From the NCBI GenBank assembly GCA_964651405.1, contig CAZYZB010000014.1:1-21502 (forward strand): a stretch of 21,502 nt of DNA, read 5' to 3'. The first letter of the stretch is position 1, and the number at the start of each line of letters is the position of its first letter. The notes below the pieces were generated by a model, which ran no database searches, was not told the origin of the DNA, and saw nothing but the letters and a program-made list of their open reading frames with translations. A program made the translations under genes and the position numbers. Positions 14,190 through 20,073 of the stretch are shown here, in pieces. This DNA is from JAWBOD01 sp964651405 (lineage in GTDB: Archaea > Aenigmatarchaeota > Aenigmatarchaeia > Aenigmatarchaeales > Aenigmatarchaeaceae).

Positions 14190-14876
14190 TCACTTCTTTT
14201 TCTTTCCACTCCTTCTTGCAGATATGCTACCTACCTTTGCGCCTGGAGGCATCAACCTAGAAATTGTCTTAGGTGTTCCTGGTTTTGTATGACCTCCGAA
14301 CGGATGGTCAACAGGATTCATCTTAACTGCTGATGATCTTGGCCAAAGTTTGTTTCTAGCTTGCTTGAGATAATATAATTGACCAGCCTTCACATAAGGT
14401 TTGTCTCCTCTTCCTCCACCTGCTGATACACCTATAGTTGCTAGGCAGTTGGGATTAAATACTTTAAATTCTTTTGAAGGCATCTGAATTATGACTTTGT
14501 CTGGATCGTGCGATATTATCGTTGCCCTTGTTCCTGCTGTGCAACATAGCTTGGGACCAGAGCCTGGATAATTTTCAATTGCAAATATGGAGAATCCTTT
14601 TGGAATTTTATTTAATGGCAAGACGTTTCCTATTCTTGCCTCACCTTCCTTATCAATAATATCTCCAACCTTCATACCTTCAGCAGCCACTATATATTTT
14701 TCTTTGTCATCATACTTTACTTTAGCCAAAGGTGCGTCTCTAGCAGGATCATGAACAATGTCAACAACCTCTGCTTTGCCAAAATTATAGCTTACGGTAC
14801 TTACAAATCTGTGCCCTGGTGAACGATATCTTGGTCCTCCATGACCTCTCGCTCTTGAAATTATTCTTTTGCCCAT
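14190..14876 (-). CDS. rpl2: Large ribosomal subunit protein uL2
   Basis: uL2, 228 residues, close to the peptidyl-transferase centre. The OB-like domain contains VDIVHDPARDAPLAKVKYDD and the SH3-like domain ATIISHDPDKVIIQMPSKEFKVFNPNCLATIGVSAGGGRGDKP. The most conserved segment, NPVDHPFGGHTKPGTPKTISR with the critical His, is near residues 191-211, and the protein ends in a Lys/Arg tail. It starts 4 nt after the uL23 stop with a GTGATT ribosome site. Confidence 0.97.
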   Translation of the reverse strand: MGKRIISRARGHGGPRYRSPGHRFVSTVSYNFGKAEVVDIVHDPARDAPLAKVKYDDKEKYIVAAEGMKVGDIIDKEGEARIGNVLPLNKIPKGFSIFAIENYPGSGPKLCCTAGTRATIISHDPDKVIIQMPSKEFKVFNPNCLATIGVSAGGGRGDKPYVKAGQLYYLKQARNKLWPRSSAVKMNPVDHPFGGHTKPGTPKTISRLMPPGAKVGSISARRSGKKKK

Positions 14877-14880
14877 GTAA

Positions 14881-15177
14881 TCACATCATTCCTAATCTTG
14901 TTGCAATCTCGGTCGCAGGATATTCCTTTGAGAGTTGTATCCAAGCCTTTTTTCTTCCTTTTCTGTCAATCAGTGTAGCGACTTTAACGACTTTAACGTT
15001 AAAAGCCCTTTCAGTCGCCCATTTTATTTGTTTTTTGTTTGCATTTCTGCTAACAATAAAAATAATTTTATTCTCAGTTTCAATCTTTCCAAGTGATTTT
15101 TCTGTTAACAAAGGATAAAGTATAATAGACCAAGGGTCAACTATAGGTGCTCTTTCTTCCTTTTTCTTTTCAGCCAT
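14881..15177 (-). CDS. rpl23: Large ribosomal subunit protein uL23
   Basis: uL23, 98 residues from the ATG at 15177, at the tunnel exit where SRP and chaperones dock. It has a short charged N-terminus (AEKKKEERAPIVDPW) and the family core YPLLTEKSLGKIETENKIIFIVSRNANKKQIKWATERAFNVKVVKV. GGTGA precedes this ATG; upstream in-frame TTG/GTG codons lie in that ribosome site and in uL4. It overlaps the end of uL4 by 8 nt. Confidence 0.95.
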   Translation of the reverse strand: MAEKKKEERAPIVDPWSIILYPLLTEKSLGKIETENKIIFIVSRNANKKQIKWATERAFNVKVVKVATLIDRKGRKKAWIQLSKEYPATEIATRLGMM

Positions 15178-15967
15178 AAATTTCACCAAGTTTTCTTATT
15201 GCACTTTCAGTATAGATAGTAAGTCTTCCAGCATTTGTTCCTGGAGCAAGCAGCTCTGCATTTAATTTATTAACCAAGCAGCAGTCCAATCCCGGTATGC
15301 TTCTTGCTGCATTAATTAAACCTTTGTTTTCTGCTATGACAATCAGAGGACCTTTTCTTTTTTTATAACGTCTTCCTCTCATTTTTCCTTTACCTGCCCT
15401 AACTTTTTTCTTACTTGACCTTTTTAATTCTTCTTCTAAACCTATTTTTTCCAAGAATTGTTTTAACTGCTTTGTTTTCTTTATTTCTTGTAAAGAATCA
15501 TCAACAACTACAGGCAAAGTAATATTATTGGTCATATGACCTCTTTTAGCTACTATATCTTTCAATGCTGTTGCTGCTATCGCAGACTTGATTGCTAAAA
15601 TCCTTTCTTTGTCATTTATCTTTTGCCAAAAATCTTTTTCAATCTTTGGTGGATGAGCTTCTCTACCCTTTCTGGCCTGAGGGACAATTCTTGCTGTTAA
15701 GTTTAATCCTGGTGGACCTTGATGAATCCTATGCATTCTAGCCATCTCTTTATTCATCATCGAGTATCTGTAATGTCTTACACCATGATAATGAGCTGAA
15801 GATCTTTTGCCTGCCAGTGGGTCAACTCCACTAGGTTGTCTGTTGTGACTATGTATTGCTAGCACAGCTCTTTTTATCAAGTCTGGTCTATATGAGATAG
15901 AAAAAACTTTCGGTAAATCTATCTCGCCCTTAACATTGCCTTGATTATCAAAAATATTAGTTTTCAT
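15170..15967 (-). CDS. rpl4: Large ribosomal subunit protein uL4
   Basis: Archaeal uL4 of 265 residues. The extended internal loop that reaches the tunnel is visible in NRQPSGVDPLAGKRSSAHYHGVRHYRYSMMNKEMARMHRIHQGPPGLN. Further conserved parts are RIVPQARKGREAHPPKIEKDFWQKIN, a very basic KKKVRAGKGKMRGRRYKKRKGP, and the ending LLAPGTNAGRLTIYTESAIRKLGE. It starts 2 nt after the uL3 stop. Confidence 0.97.
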   Translation of the reverse strand: MKTNIFDNQGNVKGEIDLPKVFSISYRPDLIKRAVLAIHSHNRQPSGVDPLAGKRSSAHYHGVRHYRYSMMNKEMARMHRIHQGPPGLNLTARIVPQARKGREAHPPKIEKDFWQKINDKERILAIKSAIAATALKDIVAKRGHMTNNITLPVVVDDSLQEIKKTKQLKQFLEKIGLEEELKRSSKKKVRAGKGKMRGRRYKKRKGPLIVIAENKGLINAARSIPGLDCCLVNKLNAELLAPGTNAGRLTIYTESAIRKLGEIYG

Positions 15968-15969
15968 TT

Positions 15970-16920
15970 TTATGCGCCTTGTTTGCTCTCCATTGAAACA
16001 TATTTCACATCAACAGGATATGATTTCTTAGGTCTGATGGCAAACCTTAATCTTATCAATCTTTTTTTATGTCCTGGAACACTTCCTTCAATTAAAGCAC
16101 AATCTCCTGAAACATCACCATAGTTCACGAATCCGCCTTTTACTTTAAAGCCATCCATTATTTTAATAATCCTTTTGTTAAACTCGGTTCTAGTTTGAAA
16201 ACCTAGTTGACCAGCTTGTGGCACGTTCCATCTAACTTTTCCTGGTTCGTTTTGTCCCAGTGAACCAACATGTCTTTCCATTTGTTGGGCTTTTCTTCCA
16301 TGAATCGTTACTCCAAATCTTTTAACCGGACCTTGAAAGCCTTGCCCTTTTGAAACAGCTATTACATCTATCAAGTCTCCGTCTTTAAAGATATTAGAAA
16401 TTTTAATTTCCTTTCCTAAAATTTCTTTTGCATATTTTAACTGATCCTCAAGATTTCCTCCTAATGCGATTTCAAAAACTTCTGGTTTTTTCTTGAATGA
16501 AGGATTAGTATGACAAAGTAAATTTACTTTAGAAATTTCTTTTGGTATTTTGCTTAATTGCTCTTCCAATTTTTTAGGTTTTTTAGAAATTTTTATTTTT
16601 CTTGAAAGATTTTTATTAAGATTTTCGGAAAAAACATCAGAAGAAGTTAGATTTTTTGTATAACATCTGAAGCCAAAAACAGAAACAGAAGGACATTCAA
16701 GGACTGTGACAGGCCTTGAAATTTGTTGTCCTTTTGTCTTTGAGTTTGGATTTGTATCCGTTATCATGACATGAGACATTCCAACCTTGTAGCCGACAAA
16801 TCCCAAAGGTTTGGCTTCTTTTGTCTTAAACCAAGTTTTTATTCTTGGATAGATGCGTCTAGCTCTCTTTTTTGGATAAAAGGCCTTACTGCCTCTTGTT
16901 GGTCTTTTTGCATACGGCAT
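15970..16920 (-). CDS. rpl3: Large ribosomal subunit protein uL3, first gene of the superoperon
   Basis: uL3, 316 residues from the ATG at 16920. The family N-terminus is PYAKRPTRGSKAFYPKKRARRIYPRI, followed by GFVGYKVGMSHVMITD and the most conserved loop PVKRFGVTIHGRKAQQMERHVGSLGQNEPGKVRWNVPQAGQLGFQTRTEF, which approaches the peptidyl-transferase centre. A frame open to 16986 would add about 22 non-conserved residues across the promoter, so I reject it. GAAGTGATTTT precedes the chosen ATG. Slightly shorter than usual archaeal uL3 (about 330-350). Confidence 0.96.
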   Translation of the reverse strand: MPYAKRPTRGSKAFYPKKRARRIYPRIKTWFKTKEAKPLGFVGYKVGMSHVMITDTNPNSKTKGQQISRPVTVLECPSVSVFGFRCYTKNLTSSDVFSENLNKNLSRKIKISKKPKKLEEQLSKIPKEISKVNLLCHTNPSFKKKPEVFEIALGGNLEDQLKYAKEILGKEIKISNIFKDGDLIDVIAVSKGQGFQGPVKRFGVTIHGRKAQQMERHVGSLGQNEPGKVRWNVPQAGQLGFQTRTEFNKRIIKIMDGFKVKGGFVNYGDVSGDCALIEGSVPGHKKRLIRLRFAIRPKKSYPVDVKYVSMESKQGA

Positions 16921-16940
16921 AAAATCACTTCTTTTTTTAA

Positions 16941-17015
16941 TATATTTAAATCTTCTCAGAACACGATTACTACGAAAACTTTCCAAAAACTAATAGAACT
17001 AGAATGTATTTAAAG
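16941..17015 (-). promoter_or_regulatory. Two candidate TATA boxes for the ribosomal superoperon
   Basis: TTTAAATATA at 16941-16950 would start transcription almost at the uL3 ATG. CTTTAAATACA at 17005-17015 would give a leader of about 65 nt and overlaps the stop codon of the upstream ORF (17010-17012). The presence of a good ribosome site at uL3 favours the distal box; both could be used. Seen as motifs only. Confidence 0.5.
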
Positions 17016-17480
17016 TTTTCCAAACCCGGGTGTCTGATAACCTCTAGGTACAAGTTTATGGGTTTTTCTATTTCTTCCAAGAATTCTCCAAAAGTTTTTC
17101 ATTCCTTCAGGTATTCTAGATCTATATTCCTCTATTAGAATAGTTGATGGCTTTGAATCAGCCCTTGCGTCTTTATTAGGCACTTCTTCAAGACTTGCTA
17201 AAGTCACATACTCAGCACCAGTTACCTTATAAATATTAAAGCCATTTCTCTCTCCAATTTTTCTGTCTGAATTTAAAATATCTTGTTGTTTTCTATTACC
17301 TAAAAGCCCTCTTAATGTATCATAATAATTTTTAGAAACAAAAATTTCATAACTATCACAAAGATCGATTCTTCCGTTCTGTGGGAAGTTTCCAAAAATA
17401 GGAACTTTCACGCGTCTATGATTAAAACAGCATAATTCGTATGTTTGAAAAATATTTTGTTGTGTCTGTTGTGTTTCCAT
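17010..17480 (-). CDS. Unrecognised 156-residue protein upstream of uL3
   Basis: No family recognised. The N-terminus is Gln-rich (ETQQTQQN), followed by a small Cys/His patch (ELCCFNHRRVKVPIF) and a middle segment with GLLGNRKQQDILNSDRKIGERNG. The C-terminal half is basic (SRIPEGMKNFWRILGRNRKTHKLVPRGYQTPGFGKL), which could suit nucleic-acid or ribosome contact; that is inference. The ATG is preceded by AAGGTGA. It lies 12 nt after a second unrecognised gene and directly upstream of uL3, with a TATA box across its stop codon, so it may be co-transcribed with or sit beside the operon promoter. Codon usage looks like that of its neighbours. Confidence 0.7.
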   Translation of the reverse strand: METQQTQQNIFQTYELCCFNHRRVKVPIFGNFPQNGRIDLCDSYEIFVSKNYYDTLRGLLGNRKQQDILNSDRKIGERNGFNIYKVTGAEYVTLASLEEVPNKDARADSKPSTILIEEYRSRIPEGMKNFWRILGRNRKTHKLVPRGYQTPGFGKL

Positions 17481-17492
17481 TTTTTCACCTTA

Positions 17493-17930
17493 TTAGAATA
17501 AATCATCAAGTTCTGGTAGCTGTAACTGTTCTAAATTTTCTTGAGCATAATTAACAATTAACTCTGCTGCTGTAGGCATAACAGTTACATTACTTCCAAC
17601 ACGAGAAATGTAATTTGTCGGTTCATTTGGATTAACTCCTTTAGAAAAAGCCAGATTTTTTGCTCCTAGTTTAGGCGATCTTGTATAGCCTTTTGGCGTT
17701 TTGTTTCCTTCAAAAACTCTCTTTCTCCATTCTTGCGCAGCCACACTTTCTATTAATACAACGGCATCTTCTGGATTTCCATCTGGAATTGATACTTCAA
17801 CAGGTTTATCCTTACAACGTCTATAGCAAACAATAATTCTTTGTGCAATGCCTGAATTAAAAAGTTTTTTAAAATTTCTCAGGGCATTTCCCTCAAAATG
17901 AGAAATTTCCTCTTTTTCGCTATACTGCAT
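17493..17930 (-). CDS. Unrecognised 145-residue protein, partner of the next gene
   Basis: No family recognised. The protein is soluble in appearance, with no signal peptide or membrane helix. It contains RIIVCYRRCKDKPVEVSIPDGNPEDAVVLIES, a middle segment EWRKRVFEGNKTPKGYTRSPKLG, and an acidic, Leu-rich end (ENLEQLQLPELDDLF) that could be a docking tail. GTGAGTGA precedes the ATG. It forms a two-gene unit with the following ORF (12 nt apart) and has its own upstream AT-rich promoter region. The pair is a real gene candidate by length and ribosome sites, with function open. Confidence 0.7.
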   Translation of the reverse strand: MQYSEKEEISHFEGNALRNFKKLFNSGIAQRIIVCYRRCKDKPVEVSIPDGNPEDAVVLIESVAAQEWRKRVFEGNKTPKGYTRSPKLGAKNLAFSKGVNPNEPTNYISRVGSNVTVMPTAAELIVNYAQENLEQLQLPELDDLF

Positions 17931-18037
17931 TCACTCACTCGAAAACAATAGTTTAAAACTAAGAAATAGATGAAAGAATAGACATATAAATTTAACTGTT
18001 TTATGAATACTTGATAGAATTTTTAACGAATTACGTA
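17931..18037 (-). promoter_or_regulatory. Promoter region of the two unrecognised genes
   Basis: AAATTTATATG at 17983-17993 would give a leader of about 33 nt containing GAGTGAGTGA just before the ATG at 17930. A second weak box (TTTTAAAC near 17950-17957) would give a leaderless transcript. Nothing else is visible in this interval. Confidence 0.4.
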
Positions 18038-18502
18038 TCAAACACTAAAAATTATCTTCAAAAAGTTTAAAATACCGAAATAACCGAAGAAAATAACTAG
18101 TGCACCGATGAAAGAGCCAACTGCTACTGCGAGAAAAGATTTCTTCCAATCTAAATTCATAAACCATGCTAAAATTGAAGCTGTGTAGGTTCCTGTAAAT
18201 GGAGAAGGCAGAGCCACAAACACTGTCAAACCAAGCTCACCATACTTGTCAATATAAGGTTTGCCTTTCTTTCTTGTCCTCTCAAGATACTTTTCAAATA
18301 GTTTTATCTTACTGAAAAATTTATTGTACAGTAATTTTAATCCAAAATATATTGGGAAGAATAAAAGGCAGTTAATTGTTAAAGATATCAATAATACTGT
18401 TATCGGGTCTAAACCCAATGAAAGTCCTAAACTTATTCCACCTATCTGTTCTGAAATTGGGGACAAGTTAGCTATTATGACCAGCATTATTTTCTCAAGC
18501 AT
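18038..18502 (-). CDS. COG2426-type small membrane protein (annotated as small multidrug export)
   Basis: A 154-residue membrane protein with about four hydrophobic helices (roughly 3-28, 32-58, 90-113 and 120-150). The family match is to COG2426 / Sm_multidrug_ex: ISEQIGGISLGLSLGLDP near residues 17-34, then a charged loop LFEKYLERTRKKGKPYIDKYGELGLTVFVALPSPFTGTYTASILAWFMNLD. The family name reflects an old annotation; the true substrate is not established. A TATA box 25 bp upstream of the ATG (TTTAAATAA, 18524-18532) and no Shine-Dalgarno indicate a leaderless mRNA. It lies downstream of the tRNA-Ser gene on the same strand. Confidence 0.85.
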   Translation of the reverse strand: MLEKIMLVIIANLSPISEQIGGISLGLSLGLDPITVLLISLTINCLLFFPIYFGLKLLYNKFFSKIKLFEKYLERTRKKGKPYIDKYGELGLTVFVALPSPFTGTYTASILAWFMNLDWKKSFLAVAVGSFIGALVIFFGYFGILNFLKIIFSV

Positions 18503-18523
18503 GTGAGAATTATGTTTGTTAAG

Positions 18524-18532
18524 TTATTTAAA
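18524..18532 (-). promoter_or_regulatory. TATA box of the COG2426-type gene
   Basis: TTTAAATAA on the minus strand, centred about 26 bp from the ATG at 18502, which predicts a transcript beginning at or next to the start codon. Confidence 0.5.
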
Positions 18533-18609
18533 GAAAATGTAGATTTCTTACATTCAGATAAAAACAGAAGTTTAATTTGCATAATAAATAAGAGGCGCCG
18601 AGAAAGGGA

Positions 18610-18642
18610 GTTTCACAACACCTATAAATTAACAGGCGTTGT
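18610..18642 (-). other. tRNA-Ser intron 3, T-loop position 59/60, 33 nt
   Basis: The junctions form a perfect bulge-helix-bulge. Outer helix: the T-stem AAGGG/CCCTT. 3' bulge: ACT, cut before T60. Central 4-bp helix: TTCA/TGAA. 5' bulge: AAA. Inner helix: CAACGCC with GGTGTTG (7 bp with one G-U). Cutting after the second bulge base on each side restores TTCAAAT, the canonical T-loop. The G-U pair only forms in the minus-strand transcript, which supports the strand call. Confidence 0.88.
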
Positions 18643-18681
18643 TTTGAACCCTTAAGGCCTTTCGACCACTAGCTTTCCAGG

Positions 18682-18699
18682 TTCGCCTTTATAAAAAAT
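18682..18699 (-). other. tRNA-Ser intron 2, anticodon stem position 30/31, 18 nt
   Basis: Central helix CGCT (18702-18705) with GGCG (18684-18687), 5' bulge AGA, 3' bulge AAC, and a short TTT/AAA inner stem. Cleavage after the second bulge base removes 18 nt and rebuilds a perfect 5-bp anticodon stem. The outer helix is weak (one pair), so this is a relaxed form of the motif. Position 30/31 is known for non-canonical introns in Thermoproteales. Confidence 0.82.
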
Positions 18700-18722
18700 C
18701 TAGCGCACTACCAGATTATGCG

Positions 18723-18750
18723 TTCGAGATTTCTTATCTCGGCATAAAGC
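18723..18750 (-). other. tRNA-Ser intron 1, between acceptor and D-stem (about 8/9), 28 nt (alternative 13 nt)
   Basis: Outer helix ATGC/GCAT, central helix CGAG (18753-18756) with CTCG (18725-18728), 5' bulge AAG and 3' bulge AAC give a 28-nt intron and mature A8-C9. Using the second acceptor copy (18736-18743) the same 3' junction gives a 13-nt intron (18723-18735) and mature U8-C9. U8 is nearly universal in tRNAs, which favours the second model; bulge geometry and intron size favour the first. Confidence 0.6.
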
Positions 18751-18760
18751 TTCTCGGCAT
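18736..18760 (-). repeat. 9-bp direct repeat duplicating the tRNA 5' acceptor strand
   Basis: ATGCCGAGA occurs at 18752-18760 and 18737-18745, 15 bp apart, so two identical 7-nt acceptor strands compete for the single 3' partner at 18597-18603. The upstream copy additionally lets leader AGGC pair with trailer GCCT. Confidence 0.85.
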
Positions 18761-18786
18761 GCCTTGTTAATAGTTAATTATAAGAA

Positions 18787-18796
18787 TTTTTATATC
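18787..18796. promoter_or_regulatory. Shared bidirectional TATA box for tRNA-Ser (-) and an 80-residue membrane gene (+)
   Basis: TATAAAAA on the minus strand (18787-18794) predicts a start near 18765, about 7 nt before the tRNA. The same bases read as TTTATATC on the plus strand (18789-18796), about 24 bp from the ATG at 18816. A second minus-strand candidate, TTATAATTAAC, is at 18773-18783. No other TATA candidate is present for the plus gene. Confidence 0.5.
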
Positions 18797-18815
18797 TTAA
18801 AAGTTAATTAATTTT

Positions 18816-19058
18816 ATGCCTTCGCAATATGAAATCGACACTCAGTTCATGAAATTCATATTAAACATCTGCTTTATACTAGCTATATTTTCAATTGCCT
18901 TCTTAACAGCTTTAATACCAACAGGAATTGGAATTAAATTTGTCCAGTCATTGTATGTTTTATTCTTAATACTTCTCACTCTGTTTCTAGCATTAGTCTT
19001 TGGCTTGTTCATAAAATGGTACGGCAAATATAAAACCAGTCTTTTAAAATTCCGTTAG
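18816..19058 (+). CDS. Small two-helix membrane protein, unrecognised
   Basis: An 80-residue protein with two strong transmembrane helices (about 13-34 and 41-67) joined by a short TGIGIKF turn, and a basic C-terminal tail ([14 protein letters not shown]) that would stay in the cytoplasm. The N-terminus [13 protein letters not shown] is polar. No family recognised. The ATG lies about 24 bp from a TATA box with no ribosome site, so the mRNA is probably leaderless. It converges on uS10, with a 4-nt overlap of the two stop codon regions. Plus-strand orientation and small size match the other orphan membrane genes in this window. Confidence 0.65.
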   Translation: MPSQYEIDTQFMKFILNICFILAIFSIAFLTALIPTGIGIKFVQSLYVLFLILLTLFLALVFGLFIKWYGKYKTSLLKFR

Positions 19059-19375
19059 TCACGTAAAGTAATGCTTATAGAAACTCCATCAGGTATTGTA
19101 ACACGCATAATTTGTCTTAATGTCCTTTCATCCGCAGAAATATCTACTACACGCTTGTGGATTCTCATTTCCCATCTGTCCCATGTTGCGTTACCGTGTC
19201 CAGTACCATCGCCGCAAGGCGTTTTCATTGTGACAACCCTAAGTTTTTTTGTTGGCAAAGGGATTGGCCCATGCATAGCTACACCGAACTTCTCAGTTAT
19301 CATTTTCAGTTCAGTGCAAACTGCATCCAACTTTGCTGGATCAGGACTCATTAATTTTATCCTTGCTTTCTGCAT
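19055..19375 (-). CDS. rps10: Small ribosomal subunit protein uS10
   Basis: Archaeal uS10 of 106 residues: [55 protein letters not shown] followed by [41 protein letters not shown], matching the archaeal family over its whole length. The start is the ATG at 19375 with GTGA at 19381-19384 as ribosome site; a GTG at 19384 belongs to that site. In many archaea uS10 directly follows the EF-1A gene. Here it stands alone, about 800 bp away, with its own promoter. Confidence 0.96.
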   Translation of the reverse strand: MQKARIKLMSPDPAKLDAVCTELKMITEKFGVAMHGPIPLPTKKLRVVTMKTPCGDGTGHGNATWDRWEMRIHKRVVDISADERTLRQIMRVTIPDGVSISITLRD

Positions 19376-19380
19376 TTTTA

Positions 19381-19425
19381 TCACGTTTTTATATTCTATT
19401 TCTATTTATCAAAGTATTTAAATAA
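19381..19425 (-). promoter_or_regulatory. uS10 promoter and ribosome site
   Basis: TTATTTAAATA at 19415-19425 predicts a transcript start near 19395 and a leader of about 20 nt with CGTGAT in front of the ATG at 19375. Confidence 0.5.
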
Positions 19426-19484
19426 ACATGAACTTTTAGTAAAACTAATTATAGTATTATAGATTAAGCTGTGTGGAGAAAATT

Positions 19485-19760
19485 TTATTGACTTCCTTCC
19501 ATGCATTTTTGTTTTTCTAATAATATCTCAGAAACTTTTTTACCTTCCTCTGTTAATTCAACTTTACCTCCTAGAAGTGCTGGAACAGCTCCAGTTCCTT
19601 TTATCAAACCAGCTCTATACAAGTCTTCTAGCGAATCTGGAACATTGTGGCACATATAAAAATGATTATCATCATCCAATTCAGACTTTGATGATTCTAT
19701 TTCGTCCACATCTACTTTACCGCCTTTAGAAGCTATGTACTTCAAAACTGCTAGACTCAT
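19485..19760 (-). CDS. Unrecognised 91-residue protein, possible winged-helix fold
   Basis: A soluble 91-residue protein. The first part (SLAVLKYIASKGGKVDVDEI) and the later LEDLYRAGLIKGTG...GGKVELTEEGKKVSEILLEKQ have the rhythm of a winged-helix domain: helix, turn, helix, then a beta wing with a 'LTEEGKK' element common in archaeal DNA-binding proteins. An acidic insertion (SSKSELDDDNHFYMCHNVPDS) separates them. DNA binding is an inference from this pattern only. The TATA box TTTAAATC at 19783-19790 is 26 bp from the ATG, so the mRNA is leaderless. It sits between aEF-1A and uS10, which are adjacent in many other archaea. Confidence 0.7.
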   Translation of the reverse strand: MSLAVLKYIASKGGKVDVDEIESSKSELDDDNHFYMCHNVPDSLEDLYRAGLIKGTGAVPALLGGKVELTEEGKKVSEILLEKQKCMEGSQ

Positions 19761-19782
19761 ATAAAATATAATAAAAGTAAAA

Positions 19783-19864
19783 GATTTAAACTTACTTAAA
19801 TTACCTTTACTAAAAGTTCAAATTTTTTAAATAATTAACTTATACAATAAGCATATATATTTTA
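19783..19864. promoter_or_regulatory. Divergent promoter region of the 91-residue (-) and 61-residue (+) genes
   Basis: Minus strand: TTTAAATC at 19783-19790, 26 bp from the ATG at 19760. Plus strand: CATATATATTTTA around 19852-19864, about 30 bp from the ATG at 19888. Both imply leaderless or almost leaderless transcripts. The DNA between is plain AT-rich sequence with no other feature I can support. Confidence 0.45.
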
Positions 19865-19887
19865 GATAGATTTTCTATATTGTAAGT

Positions 19888-20073
19888 ATGAATAAATTAA
19901 ATGTCTTAACATGGATTTTTTCATTTTTATCAGCTTCTTTTGTAATTTTTGTTCTCTTTCTGTGGTATTTTTCTGCTCCTATTCCATATAATTTAATTTT
20001 GTTTTGTGTGATTTTTGCGATAGTATTCTTTATGTTAGGTTTATTTTGTAAACAAAAATCAAAGAGAAAGTAA
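19888..20073 (+). CDS. Small two-helix membrane protein, unrecognised (61 residues)
   Basis: A 61-residue protein made almost wholly of two hydrophobic helices (about 5-27 and 33-53) separated by SAPIPYN, with a basic end (CKQKSKRK) that would face the cytoplasm. No family recognised. It has an upstream TATA-like element at suitable distance and no ribosome site. A similar-length frame on the opposite strand exists but has no comparable promoter. Topology and orientation resemble the 80-residue membrane gene about 1 kb away, though the sequences do not look alike. Confidence 0.55.
   Translation: MNKLNVLTWIFSFLSASFVIFVLFLWYFSAPIPYNLILFCVIFAIVFFMLGLFCKQKSKRK

Larger units (their letters stand above)
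18596..18758 (-). tRNA. tRNA-Ser (anticodon GGA) interrupted by three introns
   Basis: Read on the minus strand, the exons are 18751-18758, 18700-18722, 18643-18681 and 18596-18609, joining to an 84-nt class II tRNA. The acceptor is 7 perfect pairs (GCCGAGA with TCTCGGC) followed by discriminator G73, as in serine tRNAs. The D-stem GCAT/GTGC encloses AATCTGGTA with G18 and G19. The anticodon stem CTAGC/GCTAG is 5 pairs with loop CTGGAAA, anticodon GGA at 18676-18678. A long variable arm GGTC-GAAA-GGCC marks a class II tRNA. The T-stem AAGGG/CCCTT carries TTCAAAT. CC but not CCA is encoded, so the tail is completed enzymatically. None of these arms except the variable one closes without removing introns, which explains why this could be missed by simple scans. 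The exact 5' end is uncertain: a second copy of the acceptor 5' strand starts at 18743. Confidence 0.88.

Noticed and set aside
16921..16986. 22-residue N-terminal extension of uL3
   Set aside because: It covers a TATA box and the ribosome site; the family begins at the internal ATG at 16920.
18596..18758. A tRNA or hairpin RNA on the plus strand
   Set aside because: No T-loop with a pairing stem exists on the plus strand, and the inner helix of the T-loop intron gains a G-U pair only on the minus strand.
18643..18758. Permuted or split tRNA halves
   Set aside because: All parts lie in normal 5' to 3' order and each interruption is flanked by a bulge-helix-bulge, so cis introns explain the locus without rearrangement.
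18596..18765. Structured RNA such as RNase P RNA, SRP RNA or 5S rRNA
   Set aside because: The closing stem and internal hairpins first suggested one of these, but none of the conserved cores (SRP helix 8 tetraloop region, RNase P CR-I/CR-V, 5S loops) is present, whereas every tRNA element fits once introns are removed.
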